Numbered from the stretch's first letter, positions 53,243 to 63,460 are shown. The stretch: 64,000 nucleotides of DNA from Segatella copri (GCF_009494395.1 NZ_VZCB01000095.1:1-64000); one strand, 5' to 3'. A program made the numbers and translations. Notes: generated by a model not told the origin, from the letters alone.

Positions 53243-54700
53243 TTAAAAATATGTAGTCAAAGCGGCTTCTGCTGCAGGTAACGGGAATAAAATTCTGATA
53301 TCTGTATAAGACTGTGGAGCTACACCATAACCTTCTGGGAAATAGTAATCTTGTGGATTGGCCTTTACCCGATTGCCATAAGCCTTCATGACAGATTCTA
53401 CCTTGCCGGAATGAATCAAATCGAGCCAGCGTTTGTTTTCAAATGCTAACTCTACTCTTCTCTCATTCAATATGGCTTCACGCAACAGACCTTGATTAGT
53501 AACCTCGCAGTCATTCAAGCCTGCTCTTTTACGTACTTGGTTCAAATAAGTCAATGCTTCATCCGTCTTACCCTGTTCATTCAAAGCTTCAGCAATAAAC
53601 AATAAAGTTTCTGCATATCTATATACAGGCCAATTGTCATTGGTGATTCCAGAAACGGCATGTGTATGGCAATACTTCTTGATATAAGGGTATTCCACCC
53701 CATGAGCAGTAAGCATGCCGATAGATGCATCTTTTCTCAAGTCACCCTCTTCATAAGCCTTGATGATGTCAGGTGTTGGAATGTTATATCCTTCTACTAT
53801 TCTAGCCACTTCTGGAATTCCAGTGATTGCTGTAACTTCTTCAGCAGTAATAGGCTGAGCCAGGAATACATAGAAGAAGTTGCTGGCATATCCATCATTA
53901 CCTTCCTTGAATTGTACTTCAAACAAAGACTCTTCATTGTTTTTGTTGGCAGGATCAAAGACATCTGCATAGTTATCCAGGAGACGATAACCGCTTATCT
54001 CCTTTAAAACCTTCTCAGCATCAGCCCATTTTCTTTGATTGATATAGACGTTGCCAAGTAACATCTTAGCTGTACCCATACTGACTCGTCCACTTTCTTG
54101 AGCCATTTTGTCAGGTAACAGTTCTGACGCCAGCTTGGCATCTGCTATGATCTGGTCATATACGGAATCAACGCTTGCCAAAGGCTGGGTAGCATCGCTT
54201 AACTTTTTGACGGGTGTCAGGTGAAGAGGAACCTTTCCAAAATACTGTACCAGATCAAAATATGCAAATGCCCTAAGGAACAGAGCTTGTCCCTTGATGT
54301 TGTTTTTAGCCTGCTGGTCAAAACTTACATTATCGATATTTTCCAACAGATAATTGGCATTGGAGATAATACTGTAATCATCTGCATACTTATGATAGGA
54401 AACAGAGTTATTGGCATCATCCTGGAAATTCTTCACAAACTCAGCAGAGATTGTACCTCTGTCATTGGGATTGAATGCATAAGTGGTGTTGTCAGAGCGA
54501 AGTTCACCCATCGCCCAAGCACCGTCACTGCCGCTATACAAGCTGCGAAGGATGGAATAAACACCATTCAGTCCCTGTTCAAAGTCTTCCTTTGATTGGT
54601 AATATACATCTGTACTTAATGTTGTCTTGGATGGAATATCCAAGAAATTATCACAAGAAGCAAACAATAAGCCAAATAATAATATCTTAAAGTATTTCAT
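53243..54700 (-). CDS. susD: SusD/RagB outer-membrane glycan-binding lipoprotein
   Basis: The 485-residue lipoprotein has signal and lipobox FGLLFASCDNFLDIPSKTTL. Its SusD helical repeats include FLRAFAYFDLVQYFGKVPLH and the C-terminal RagB signature (RRVELAFENKRWLDLIHSGK). With SusC it forms the outer-membrane TonB-dependent import complex. It lies 18 nt after the SusC end and 88 nt before GH78, all on one strand. Confidence 0.93.
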   Translation of the reverse strand: MKYFKILLFGLLFASCDNFLDIPSKTTLSTDVYYQSKEDFEQGLNGVYSILRSLYSGSDGAWAMGELRSDNTTYAFNPNDRGTISAEFVKNFQDDANNSVSYHKYADDYSIISNANYLLENIDNVSFDQQAKNNIKGQALFLRAFAYFDLVQYFGKVPLHLTPVKKLSDATQPLASVDSVYDQIIADAKLASELLPDKMAQESGRVSMGTAKMLLGNVYINQRKWADAEKVLKEISGYRLLDNYADVFDPANKNNEESLFEVQFKEGNDGYASNFFYVFLAQPITAEEVTAITGIPEVARIVEGYNIPTPDIIKAYEEGDLRKDASIGMLTAHGVEYPYIKKYCHTHAVSGITNDNWPVYRYAETLLFIAEALNEQGKTDEALTYLNQVRKRAGLNDCEVTNQGLLREAILNERRVELAFENKRWLDLIHSGKVESVMKAYGNRVKANPQDYYFPEGYGVAPQSYTDIRILFPLPAAEAALTTYF

Positions 54701-54718
54701 AACTGTGTCGTTTAAATG

Positions 54719-57700
54719 TTACAATGATAAGTTCAAGCCGAGAGTGAATATTCTAGGCACTGGATATGTTGAATAATCTATGCCCTGCAGCAAAGAGCTA
54801 GGGGTACTTCCATCAAAGTTAGTGCCCACCTCTGGATTGCCATACTTGTACTTGCTAAATACAAGAGGCTGCTGGATGCTTGCATATACTCTCAGCGAGT
54901 TGACAAACTTAATGGTATTCTTTGGCAAAGTGTATCCCAAAGTGATGTTCTTTATCATGAAATAACTGCCATCCTTTACAAATCTGGAGTGGAACTGGTC
55001 ACGTTCTCTACCTGTACCACCTGTTGTCTTACCATATTTTCCGGCACCAGGATTTTCCGGTGAACGCCATCTGTCCTTCACTTCCTTCAAGACGTTGAAC
55101 AAACCGTCCAGGTTGGTCATACCCTGTTCCATTGGAGTGGCAATCTTGTTGCCATAGGAACCTGTTGCCAGGATTGACAAGTCAAAATTCTTATAGTAGA
55201 ATGTATTGGTCAATCCATATGTGAACTTTGGTAATGGATTTCCTATTTATGTTTTGTCACCACCCACTTCATCGTAGGTAATCACCTTGTCACCGTTTAC
55301 ATCACGGAACTTAATGGTACCCACCTCTGAATCCACGGCTTTAGGTGAGTTGTCATAATCTGTCTGATCCTTATAAACTCCATCCTGTATCATGCCATAG
55401 AATTGACCGATACGTCCTCCCACTTTTGTTATGGTGGAAACGAAACCAGTATAAGCAACCAATTGGTCTGATAGTCCAGACAATGCCAATACCTTGTTGT
55501 CGCTGAAGGAGATGTTGAAATTGGTATCCCATCTGAATTCTCCTGTCAGATTATGGGAGTTGATACTGAACTCATGTCCCCAAAATCTCAGCTTTCCGAC
55601 ATTGCCCATGAAGTTGGAAAAACCGGATTCTCTTGGTACAGAGAGGGAATAAAGCAAATCTCTTGTTGTCTTATTGTAATAGTCGTAAGTGAAAGTGATA
55701 CGATTATTCCAAACAGAGAGATCCACTCCAAAGTCTGCCTCAGTAGTCTTTTCCCATCCTAATTCCACATTTCCCAAGTTAGTTACACGAATGCCACTGG
55801 CAACGTTAGAGCCAAAGACCGCAATTGAATTGGAGATTACATTATACTGAGTATAGTTGCCGATATTATTGTTACCGGTTACTCCATAGCTGGCACGGAT
55901 CTTGAACATGGATAACCAATCCAATGACTTCATAAATTTCTCTTCGTTGACCAGCCAACCTGCAGATATAGCCGGGAAATTACCCCAACGATTCTCTTTG
56001 CCGAATCGGGATGAGCCATCACGACGGATACTGGCACTCAAGAGATATTTTTCCTTATAATTATAGTTGATGCGTCCCAGGAAAGAAACCATGCTCCACT
56101 CCTGAATATCTTGAGTTGGATTGTTCTTGACCAAGGCAGCATCGATGGTCTGAACTCTGTCGTCTGCGAAATTGCTTCCACTTATTGCACTATAATCGCT
56201 TCTGAATCTCTGGACAGTGAAACCTCCTAAAATATCCAGCTTATGATTTCCGAATGTCTTGGTGTAAGAGGCTGTATTTTCCCACAACCAGGAGTAATAT
56301 CTGTTGTTGGCATCAAATAGGTTGGCATTGATGGCACTAGGTGCCGCAGCAAAAGCTCTACCTGCAGTGGACGGCTGGAATGTGAAATGATATTCAGATC
56401 CGATATCAGTACCCAATGATGTCTTGAGCAACATGCCTTCAATAGGCTTTACCTCCAAGGAAGTATTGGCGAGAAGTCGCTTGATAGTGCGACGATTCTT
56501 GATATCCCTGATGGAACGTACCCAGTTAGGAGTATCTACGGAAGTGATACCCGGGGTTGTCACAGAAATAGGATAATTGCCGTTTTCATCTTGATACTTC
56601 AAGATAGGAGATGTAATGGCGGCATTAGCCAAAAGACCACTACCACTGAAGAATGCACCATCCGTAGATGGTCGGTTCTCAAAACTATAGGTTGGGGCTA
56701 CACTAAATGTAAGTTTCACCTTTTTGTTGATATTGAATTCTGAATTTGAACGGATGGAAAAACGATTGTAATCTGAGTTCAGTACAATACCATCTTGATT
56801 GAAGTATCCTAATACCAATGATGTAGAAAAACGTTCAGATCCCCCGCGTATGGCAACATTGTAATCCTGGATGACCGCATTGCGCAACATAGCATCATAC
56901 CAATCGGTACCCTTACCATATTGGGCAGGATTCTGATATACCTCAGGTACAGCCACACCTAAATCTTCATAAGATTCTTTCTTGAACTGTGCCCATTCTT
57001 CACCATTCATCATGTCAGGTCGTCCCTTCTGAGGAACACTCTGAATACCCATATAGGCATTGACATCCACATTCACCTTTCCGGTTTTTCCTTTCTTGGT
57101 AGTAATCATAACCACACCAAAGGCGGCGCGTGAACCATAAAGTGCTGTAGCTGAAGCATCTTTCAAAATAGACATTGATTCGATTTCATTAGGGTTGATG
57201 TTGTTGATATCACCTACAATAGGAAATCCATCAACCACATATAAAGGAGTTGCACCTGTAGAAAGAGAGGCTGCTCCGCGAATCTTGATGCTCATTCCCT
57301 GTCCAGGAACACCTGTCCCCTGACTAACCTGCACGCCTGCCAGCTTACCTTGTATTTTCTGTGAGAATTGTCCTGCCGGAATATCGCTTAAATCGTCAAA
57401 ATCAATGGTTCCGATAGATCCCGTGATATCTCGCTTGGTCTGAGTACCATAGGCCATCACCACGACATCATTAATCTGCTTGACGTTTTCCACCAGGGAA
57501 ACATGGATTTGCTTTTGCCCTCTTACAGCTACTTCTTTAGTAGTGTAACCGATATAGGATATGATAATCTTGGCATTTTCAGAAGCATCCAGGCTGAAAT
57601 TGCCATCCAGGTCTGTTATAGCACCAGCACCCTTAACGCCTTCCACTTGTATGGTTGCACCAATAATAGGCTCACCTTCTATATCTGTTACCTTACCCGT

Positions 57701-58087
57701 AATTTTTGTTTTCTTCGTAGAGCCAACGTTATCAGGAGTAGCAGTTCTATTATTCTTTTGGTCCTTTATACTTAAGACTATTGTCTTGTCGATGATCTTA
57801 TAAGAAACGTTGGTTCCGTCAAACAATCGTTTTAAAACAGAAGTGAGATTCTCATTTTTAGCCTTGATAGACACCATTCTGCTTAGATTAACCTGATTAT
57901 TATAGAAAAACTTATAACCGGTTTGTGATTCAATAAGCGTCATCACTTGGTGAACCGTAGATGATTTTCCATCAACATGTACTTTTTGGGCTATGGCCGG
58001 AACCACATACAATACGTTCATTAGCCAAAAAAGCATAAAAAACGTTACACAGTGACTAAAAGTCATTTTTTTAAATTGAAATTCCAT
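54719..58087 (-). pseudogene. susC: SusC/RagA TonB-dependent transporter interrupted by one in-frame stop
   Basis: The gene reads as one frame from ATG 58087 to 54719 except for a TAA at 55249-55247. Before it lie signal peptide, STN domain (about 45-95, SSTVHQVMTLIESQTGYKFF), carboxypeptidase-regulatory-like domain (ITGKVTDIEGEPIIGATIQV), TonB plug (GTQTKRDITGSIGTIDFDDL; ATALYGSRAAFGVVMITTKK) and most of the barrel. After it the barrel resumes in the same frame with IGNPLPKFTYGLTNTFYYKN and ends in FTLGLNLSL. One base change would make it whole (about 1122 residues). The last ~175 residues, including the barrel-closing strand, are lost if the stop is real. Confidence 0.85.
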
Positions 58088-58258
58088 AATTTTGCATTGG
58101 TTTAGAAATAAAACATTCATTTGCTTCGTGCAAATGATGATTGCACAAACTGATGCAGGATGATATGGCAGTATCATTCTGCATTTTCTTTTCTGGTTTC
58201 ATGGAGATTCTTCGTTCATATTACTTTGTTTTTAAATGAATTATTAGTTGTTTATTGA

Positions 58259-59275
58259 TCAATATACTTCTATCAGTTGACGTCCTTGAGAAATATCCGG
58301 ATTCTTTATATACTTGAATCTGATATCGGATGATAACTCCAGGATTTCCAAAATGCGATCCAGAGGTTGTTTTTCCAAGGTTCCAGTGAAGGCATTGGAA
58401 TATACCTTTTTGTTCTTTACCTTGAAAGCTATGTCATATCTCTTGGACAGAGTATTGAGTACTTCTTCTATGGAGGTATTTCTGAAAATGAGTTTTCCGG
58501 AAGTCCACGACATAGCTACTTCTACATCCGTTTTCTCTACGTTCACAGACTTGCTGAAATCGGAATAAACGACTTTCTCACCAGGAACAATCTTTTGTTC
58601 ACAATCCTTTTGCATCTTATTCTTGTACTGCATAGCGATACTTCCTTCCTGCAAGGTGGCAGTTATAGTAGGGGCCTCTGGATAGGCTTCTACATTGAAT
58701 TTGGTACCATATACCTTGATAGCTGTAGCATTTGGGGTAGAAACAATAAAAGGATGCTCAGCATCTTTCGTAACAGAGAAATAAGCTTCTCCCTGCAAGC
58801 TAAGTCTTCTTTCTTTGCCAACAAACTCTGCGGGGTATGTCAATACAGAGTTGGAATTCAAGGTAACCTCAGTTCCATCAGGCAATGTAGCCTCTGTAGT
58901 CATACCTGGATTAGTGCGGATGGTCAGCATGCTTGGTGTTTTGGCATGATTGTTCATCATAAATTGAGCAATAACCACTATCAAGAGAGGAACTACCATG
59001 ATGGCAGCTACTCTTTCCATGTAATGCAGTAACTTCCTTATCTTAGCCTTGTGCATCTTGTTATGAGTAGCTTCCAATGCCTGTTCTACATCAATATCTT
59101 TCATGACATAGAGAGAATCTGTGTCACGAAACAGAGCCATTTCCGTTTCATATATTTCACGGTGGCTTTCATCTTCTGCCAGCCAGCTTTCTACCATAGC
59201 GGATTCTGCTTGGTTGGTTTTCCCATCTATATACCGAGGCAGGAGTTTTTCTATGTTGTTTTCTTGTTTATTCAT
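58259..59275 (-). CDS. FecR family anti-sigma factor
   Basis: The 338-residue protein has an N-terminal sigma-binding helical region (LLPRYIDGKTNQAESAMVES), one membrane segment (about 88-106, VAAIMVVPLLIVVIAQFMM), the periplasmic FecR domain (RTNPGMTTEATLPDGTEVTL, NSNSVLTYPAEFVGKERRLS, LQGEAYFSVTKDAEHPFIVS), and a C-terminal DUF4974 region (SIEEVLNTLSKRYDIAFKVK). It would hold the divergent ECF sigma factor until the SusC STN domain signals substrate. It is transcribed with SusC, SusD and GH78. Confidence 0.93.
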   Translation of the reverse strand: MNKQENNIEKLLPRYIDGKTNQAESAMVESWLAEDESHREIYETEMALFRDTDSLYVMKDIDVEQALEATHNKMHKAKIRKLLHYMERVAAIMVVPLLIVVIAQFMMNNHAKTPSMLTIRTNPGMTTEATLPDGTEVTLNSNSVLTYPAEFVGKERRLSLQGEAYFSVTKDAEHPFIVSTPNATAIKVYGTKFNVEAYPEAPTITATLQEGSIAMQYKNKMQKDCEQKIVPGEKVVYSDFSKSVNVEKTDVEVAMSWTSGKLIFRNTSIEEVLNTLSKRYDIAFKVKNKKVYSNAFTGTLEKQPLDRILEILELSSDIRFKYIKNPDISQGRQLIEVY

Positions 59276-59351
59276 TTTATCGCTTTTTTATAAGTATGAC
59301 AGTTTAAAATCAAGTGTTCCTAAACAAAAACCTTTTTTTTTTGCATTTTTT

Positions 59352-59382
59352 TTTGGATTTACATCAAAATACGTTAACTTTG
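59352..59382 (+). promoter_or_regulatory. Promoter of the ECF sigma gene
   Basis: TTTG (59352-59355), 19 nt, TAACTTTG (59375-59382): a housekeeping-type promoter 22 nt before the start codon. Confidence 0.7.
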
Positions 59383-59403
59383 CCCCCAAAAATCTCATTC
59401 TGC

Positions 59404-59973
59404 ATGGAAAATCTAATAAATTTTGATGACTCTGATTTGTTATCTCTATTGAAAGAAGGTAACATGGAGGCTTTTAATACTCTATTCAAAAAGTATTATC
59501 AGCCACTGTGCGCCTATGCACATAGATACGTTGGGCATGAAGATTTGGAGGAGATTGTTCAGGACCTGTTCTTATGGTTGTGGAATAACCATGATGATCT
59601 TGATATTCACACCTCTTTATCTTCATACCTTTTCCGTGCCACTCATGCTCGCTGTCTCAATAAAATTGCTAAAAATGAGGTTAAACAGCGTATTGAAACC
59701 ATCTATTGGAAAAATTATACAGGCAATGATACCATTGAGTATTATCAAATCGAAGAATTGACGAATCGTATTCATGAAGCCATTAACCGTTTGCCTGAGA
59801 GTTATCGTGAAGCCTTCGTTATGCACCGTTTCAATGACAAGAGCTACAAGGAGATTGCAGAGAGTTTGAATGTTTCAACCAAGACCATTGACTATCGAAT
59901 CCAGAAAGCGCTTAAGCAGCTTAGAGAGGATTTAAAGGATTATCTCCCACTTATTACATTTCTTCTAGTTTAA
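59404..59973 (+). CDS. ECF RNA polymerase sigma factor
   Basis: From ATG 59404 the 189-residue protein has sigma region 2 (FNTLFKKYYQPLCAYAHRYV, EEIVQDLFLWLWNNHDDLDI) and region 4 (INRLPESYREAFVMHRFNDK, SYKEIAESLNVSTKTIDYRI). It belongs to the Bacteroidetes ECF group paired with FecR and should switch on the divergent SusCD operon. Earlier in-frame codons lie upstream of the promoter and are rejected. The stop codon overlaps the right 26-bp direct repeat. Confidence 0.93.
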   Translation: MENLINFDDSDLLSLLKEGNMEAFNTLFKKYYQPLCAYAHRYVGHEDLEEIVQDLFLWLWNNHDDLDIHTSLSSYLFRATHARCLNKIAKNEVKQRIETIYWKNYTGNDTIEYYQIEELTNRIHEAINRLPESYREAFVMHRFNDKSYKEIAESLNVSTKTIDYRIQKALKQLREDLKDYLPLITFLLV

Positions 59974-59997
59974 TATCGCTTACTCCATACACTCCAT
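59972..59997. repeat. 26-bp direct repeat, right copy
   Basis: Identical to 49526-49551; the first two bases belong to the TAA stop of the sigma factor gene. Its CGCTTACTCC core resembles a unit of the neighbouring 22-bp array. Confidence 0.8.
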
Positions 59998-60293
59998 CAT
60001 AGCCATCAGTATATCAGCCTATCAGATACTGCACAACACTTGGGCTACAAGTGCACAACACCTGATGTGCATCCGCACAACAGCTGATATGCAAGCGCAC
60101 AACAGCTGTTGTGCGGTTTATGAAAGCAACAGTTCCAAAGACAGACATTATATCTTCCAACAACTACCATTATATACTCCGACAACTTCTCATATTGTTT
60201 TCCATCGCTTATCCTATTACTTACGACCGCTTATCCTATTACTTACAACAACTTAACCTATTACTTACAACAACCTACGATACTTGCCGGAAT
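59977..60293. repeat. Degenerate 22-bp periodic repeat array
   Basis: Four units begin GCACAACA at exact 22-nt steps (60031, 60053, 60075, 60097); the last contains the 18-bp perfect palindrome GCACAACAGCTGTTGTGC. A second series of 22-nt units runs from about 60140 to 60293, including CGCTTATCCTATTACTTACG (60206), the same with ACAAC ending (60228) and AACTTAACCTATTACTTACA (60250). No gene is present. The units diverge gradually, unlike a CRISPR with constant repeats and unique spacers. Confidence 0.75.
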
Positions 60294-60543
60294 TAATCTG
60301 CCTACTTGCCACCGTGTGGCATTAGGTGACATTAGGTGGCAACAGAAACAAGCCTTATTGCCACACTTAAACATCTAAATATCAAACTATTATTTCGCAG
60401 TGTGGTAATAGTGGCATTAATTGAGAGAAAACAAATTCTCCAAACCGTATTAAAAACCACTATTTCGAAAACAGAACAGATACACCAATAAATAAAAAAG
60501 CTTAAATCAAGCAGCAAACAATCTGATATTCAATTATTCTTAG
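60294..60543. other. Gene-free stretch between array and M3 peptidase
   Basis: Around 60305-60365 the words GTGGCATTAGGTGACATTAGG and TTGCCAC alternate as short direct and inverted repeats (60308-60315 region with 60334-60345 and 60357-60363). The remainder is AT-rich and shows nothing recognisable. Confidence 0.4.
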
Positions 60544-60606
60544 TACCTTTGCATTTGAAACCAACGTTTCAGAAACAGCAGTTTCGAAAACAGTAGTTTC
60601 AAGAAA
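60544..60606 (+). promoter_or_regulatory. Promoter and triple mini-hairpin leader of the M3 peptidase
   Basis: The -7 element TACCTTTG (60544-60551) is followed by three ~15-nt units of the form GAAAC-NNNN-GTTTC (GAAACCAACGTTTC, GAAACAGCAGTTTC, GAAAACAGTAGTTTC, then GAAAC). Each can form a small stem or pair with its neighbour in the 5' leader. Confidence 0.55.
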
Positions 60607-60638
60607 CAACAGGAAATCAATACTAAAAATAATAAATA

Positions 60639-62777
60639 ATGAATTTCAACAAGACATTTCTTACACTCGGTTTGGCTGCAACACTCTTGCAGATGCCAAC
60701 CTCATCGTTTGCCCAGAATGCAGGCGGCAAGCGTCAGAACCCTCTCCTGGTAAAGAGCAGCCTTCCTTTCGGCGCTCCTGATTTCAGCAAGATTCAGGAG
60801 AGCGACTATCTCCCTGCCTTCGAAGCAGGTATCAAGGAACAGCGTGCCAACATCCAGAAGATTATCAGCAACAAGAAGAAGCCAACCTTCCAGAACACCA
60901 TCCTCGCTTACGAGAACAGCGGTAGGTTGCTGGATCGTGTTTCCAATGTATTCTTCGGTCTTACCAGCGCACACAAGACTCCTGGAATCGCTGAGGCCCA
61001 GAAGAAGGTGATGCCTTTGCTCACCGACCTCGACAACGAGATTTCATTCAATCAGAAACTCTTCGAACGTATCAAATACGTTTACGACCATGAGTTCAAC
61101 AAGCTCAAGGGCGAGGACAAGCGACTCACCGAAGTTATCTACAAGGGCTTCGTTCGCTCAGGTGCCCTGCTCTCTCCAGAGAAGATGGAGCGCATGAAGC
61201 AGATCAACACCCGCATCTCAGACCTCCAGGAGCAGTTTGGTAATCTTCTTCCTGCAGCTACCAACAACGCCGTGGTTTGGGTGAACAGCAAGGAAGAACT
61301 TGCCGGACTCAGCGACGCCGACATCGCACAGTGCAAGAAAGACGCAGAAAGCCTGGGCAACAAGGCTCCATACTGCATCGTCATCGTGAACACTACCCAG
61401 CAGGCTATCCTCACCAATCTCCAGAACCGTGAGCTCCGCCGCAAGGTTTATATGGCAAGCATCCACCGTGCCGATGGTACCGACCCTAAGTTCAACACCT
61501 TCCCTATCGTAACCGAGATTGCCAAGCTCCGTGCCGAGAAGGGACAGTTGATGGGCTACAGCACCTATGCCGATTATTCACTGGAGAAGACGATGGCAAA
61601 GACTGCCAAGAACGTAAACAACTTCCTGCTGAGCCTCATCAAGGAATACGCTCCTAAGGCAGATGCCGAGACCCGCGAAATCGAAGCTTACGCACAGAAG
61701 AGCGAGGGCAAGGACTTCAAGCTCCAGCCATACGACCGCTTCTACTATTCTGCCAAGATGAAGAAGGAGATGCTCAATATCTCTGACGATGAAATCAAGC
61801 CTTACTTCAATGTGGATAGCGTTCAGATAAACGGTGTATTCTATGCTGCTCATCGCGTATATGGCCTGAACTTCAAACAGCGCAAGGATATTCCTACCTA
61901 TCACCCGGACATGAAGGTATTCGAGGTAAGCGACAAGAACGGCAAGCCTATCGCCCTTTTCTATAGCGACTACTTCCGCCGTCCTACCAAGCGTGGCGGT
62001 GCCTGGATGAGTGCTTTTGCCAAGCAGAGCGACAAGTGGGGACAGTTGCCTATTATATATAATGTATGCAACAACGCCAAGGCTCCAGAGGGTCAGCCTA
62101 CGCTGATTACATGGGATGAGGTTTGTACCCTTTTCCATGAGTTCGGTCACGCCCTCCACGGCATGTTGTCAAAGTGCGGCTACAATACACTTTCAGGAAC
62201 AGCCGTGGCTCGCGACTTCGTGGAGATGCCTTCTCAGTTTAACGAGTCGTTCGCCAGCATCCCTGAAATCTTCGACCACTATGCCCGTCATACACAGACC
62301 GGAGCAGCCATGCCAGCCGACCTGAAGGAGCGCATGCTGAAGAGCATCAACTTCCAGACAGCCTATTCGCTGGGTGAGAACCTGGCAGCTACCTGCCTCG
62401 ACCTGGCTTGGCACGAGTTGACACCAGATGAGATTCCTTCTCCATACATGGCAGGCGCCTTCGAGAAGGAAGCCCTAAACAATGTAGGTTTGCTCAATTC
62501 GCAGATTCCTCCTCGCTACAGCACCACCTATTTCAACCATGTATGGGGCGGCGGTTATGCAGCAGGTTACTACAGCTATCTCTGGACAGAGGTGCTCGCC
62601 GTGAATGTGGCAGATTACTTTGCCAAGCATGGTGCTTTGGATCCAGCCGTGGGTCAGGCATTCCGTGATAAGGTTCTGAGCCGTGGTAACACCAAGGACC
62701 AGATGGAAATGTTCACCGACTTCACCGGCATGAAGCAGCCAGATGCTTCCGAATTGTTGAAAGCAAGAGGAATGTAA
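60639..62777 (+). CDS. M3 family metallopeptidase (Dcp-like)
   Basis: The 712-residue protein has a signal peptide (to SFAQ) and the M3 zinc signature LFHEFGHALHGMLSK near residue 498, with the third ligand in FNESFASIPEIFDHY. Other family blocks are TFQNTILAYENSGRLLDRVS and AGYYSYLWTEVLAVNVADYF. It resembles peptidyl-dipeptidase Dcp, which removes dipeptides from peptide C-termini, here in the periplasm. A terminator shared with the next convergent gene follows. Confidence 0.93.
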   Translation: MNFNKTFLTLGLAATLLQMPTSSFAQNAGGKRQNPLLVKSSLPFGAPDFSKIQESDYLPAFEAGIKEQRANIQKIISNKKKPTFQNTILAYENSGRLLDRVSNVFFGLTSAHKTPGIAEAQKKVMPLLTDLDNEISFNQKLFERIKYVYDHEFNKLKGEDKRLTEVIYKGFVRSGALLSPEKMERMKQINTRISDLQEQFGNLLPAATNNAVVWVNSKEELAGLSDADIAQCKKDAESLGNKAPYCIVIVNTTQQAILTNLQNRELRRKVYMASIHRADGTDPKFNTFPIVTEIAKLRAEKGQLMGYSTYADYSLEKTMAKTAKNVNNFLLSLIKEYAPKADAETREIEAYAQKSEGKDFKLQPYDRFYYSAKMKKEMLNISDDEIKPYFNVDSVQINGVFYAAHRVYGLNFKQRKDIPTYHPDMKVFEVSDKNGKPIALFYSDYFRRPTKRGGAWMSAFAKQSDKWGQLPIIYNVCNNAKAPEGQPTLITWDEVCTLFHEFGHALHGMLSKCGYNTLSGTAVARDFVEMPSQFNESFASIPEIFDHYARHTQTGAAMPADLKERMLKSINFQTAYSLGENLAATCLDLAWHELTPDEIPSPYMAGAFEKEALNNVGLLNSQIPPRYSTTYFNHVWGGGYAAGYYSYLWTEVLAVNVADYFAKHGALDPAVGQAFRDKVLSRGNTKDQMEMFTDFTGMKQPDASELLKARGM

Positions 62778-62802
62778 GACAAGAAAATCATATAAGAAAA
62801 AA

Positions 62803-62839
62803 GCGTCTCCCTGAGAAATCAGGAGGACGCTTTTTCTTT
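62803..62839. terminator. Bidirectional terminator
   Basis: AAAAAGCGTC-TCCCTGA / TCAGGAGGACGCTTTTT flanked by A and T runs, between convergent genes. Confidence 0.85.
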
Positions 62840-62855
62840 TATAAGACTTTATCAA

Positions 62856-63356
62856 CTATTTTACCGCCTTAGGAGTCCAGTTCTTCAAGAAGCGGAGAAC
62901 CTTCTTCTCATCATAGCCTTTGCCTTCTTCCAGGAAGCTGGAGTCCTGGATATGGAGAACAGTTCCCTTCTCATCCAAAACCACGAAGACAGGGAAACCG
63001 AAACGCTGAGGATTGTTCAGGCACTTCATCAATGACTCTGCCTTCTTCAAAGCCTCAGCACCCGCAGCTTTGCGAGGATTGTAATTCACGTGGATGTACT
63101 CGAAGTTATCATTCACCACCTTGTTTACCGCAGTATCCTTCTCTACGAAATCGGCAAACTTCAAGCACCAAGGGCACCAGTTGCCACCCACCTGACAAAT
63201 CACGAACTTGCCGTCAGCCTTCGCCTTGACCAAGGCCTCATCAATCTGAGTCATCGGATCAATGCTCTCATTATACACTTTCTTCAATGCTCCCTGAGCA
63301 TGCGCCATCACAACAACCATGGTCATCATGAAGGCAAGAGTTACGAGTCTTCTCAT
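62856..63356 (-). CDS. Secreted thioredoxin-fold protein
   Basis: The 166-residue protein has a signal peptide (to AHAQ) and a thioredoxin fold with the redox motif WCPWC (Cys61, Cys64) after FVICQVGGN and a cis-Pro in FGFPVFVVLDEKG. WCPWC and the DpbA/DsbD-tail-like layout suggest a periplasmic thiol reductase. The substrate is unknown. It shares little with the TlpA-like protein at 2355 beyond the fold. Confidence 0.85.
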   Translation of the reverse strand: MRRLVTLAFMMTMVVVMAHAQGALKKVYNESIDPMTQIDEALVKAKADGKFVICQVGGNWCPWCLKFADFVEKDTAVNKVVNDNFEYIHVNYNPRKAAGAEALKKAESLMKCLNNPQRFGFPVFVVLDEKGTVLHIQDSSFLEEGKGYDEKKVLRFLKNWTPKAVK

Positions 63357-63460
63357 ACGAAATACTAATTATTGTTTCTCTAAATTATTGTTTCTCTATT
63401 ATTGTTCTAATTCATCCTTTCGTTTGATCTCTTTAAAAGGGGCAACACTCCAGGAAGGAA

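Noticed and set aside
49526-59997. Classic composite transposon
   Set aside because: No transposase or integrase and no terminal inverted repeats were seen; only a direct repeat brackets the locus.
60031-60293. Possible CRISPR array
   Set aside because: The 22-bp units drift gradually and are contiguous; there are no constant repeats with unique spacers and no cas genes.
60065-60296. Two ~60-codon frames in the repeat array
   Set aside because: They are products of the 22-nt repeat, which rotates through all frames, and have no start signals.
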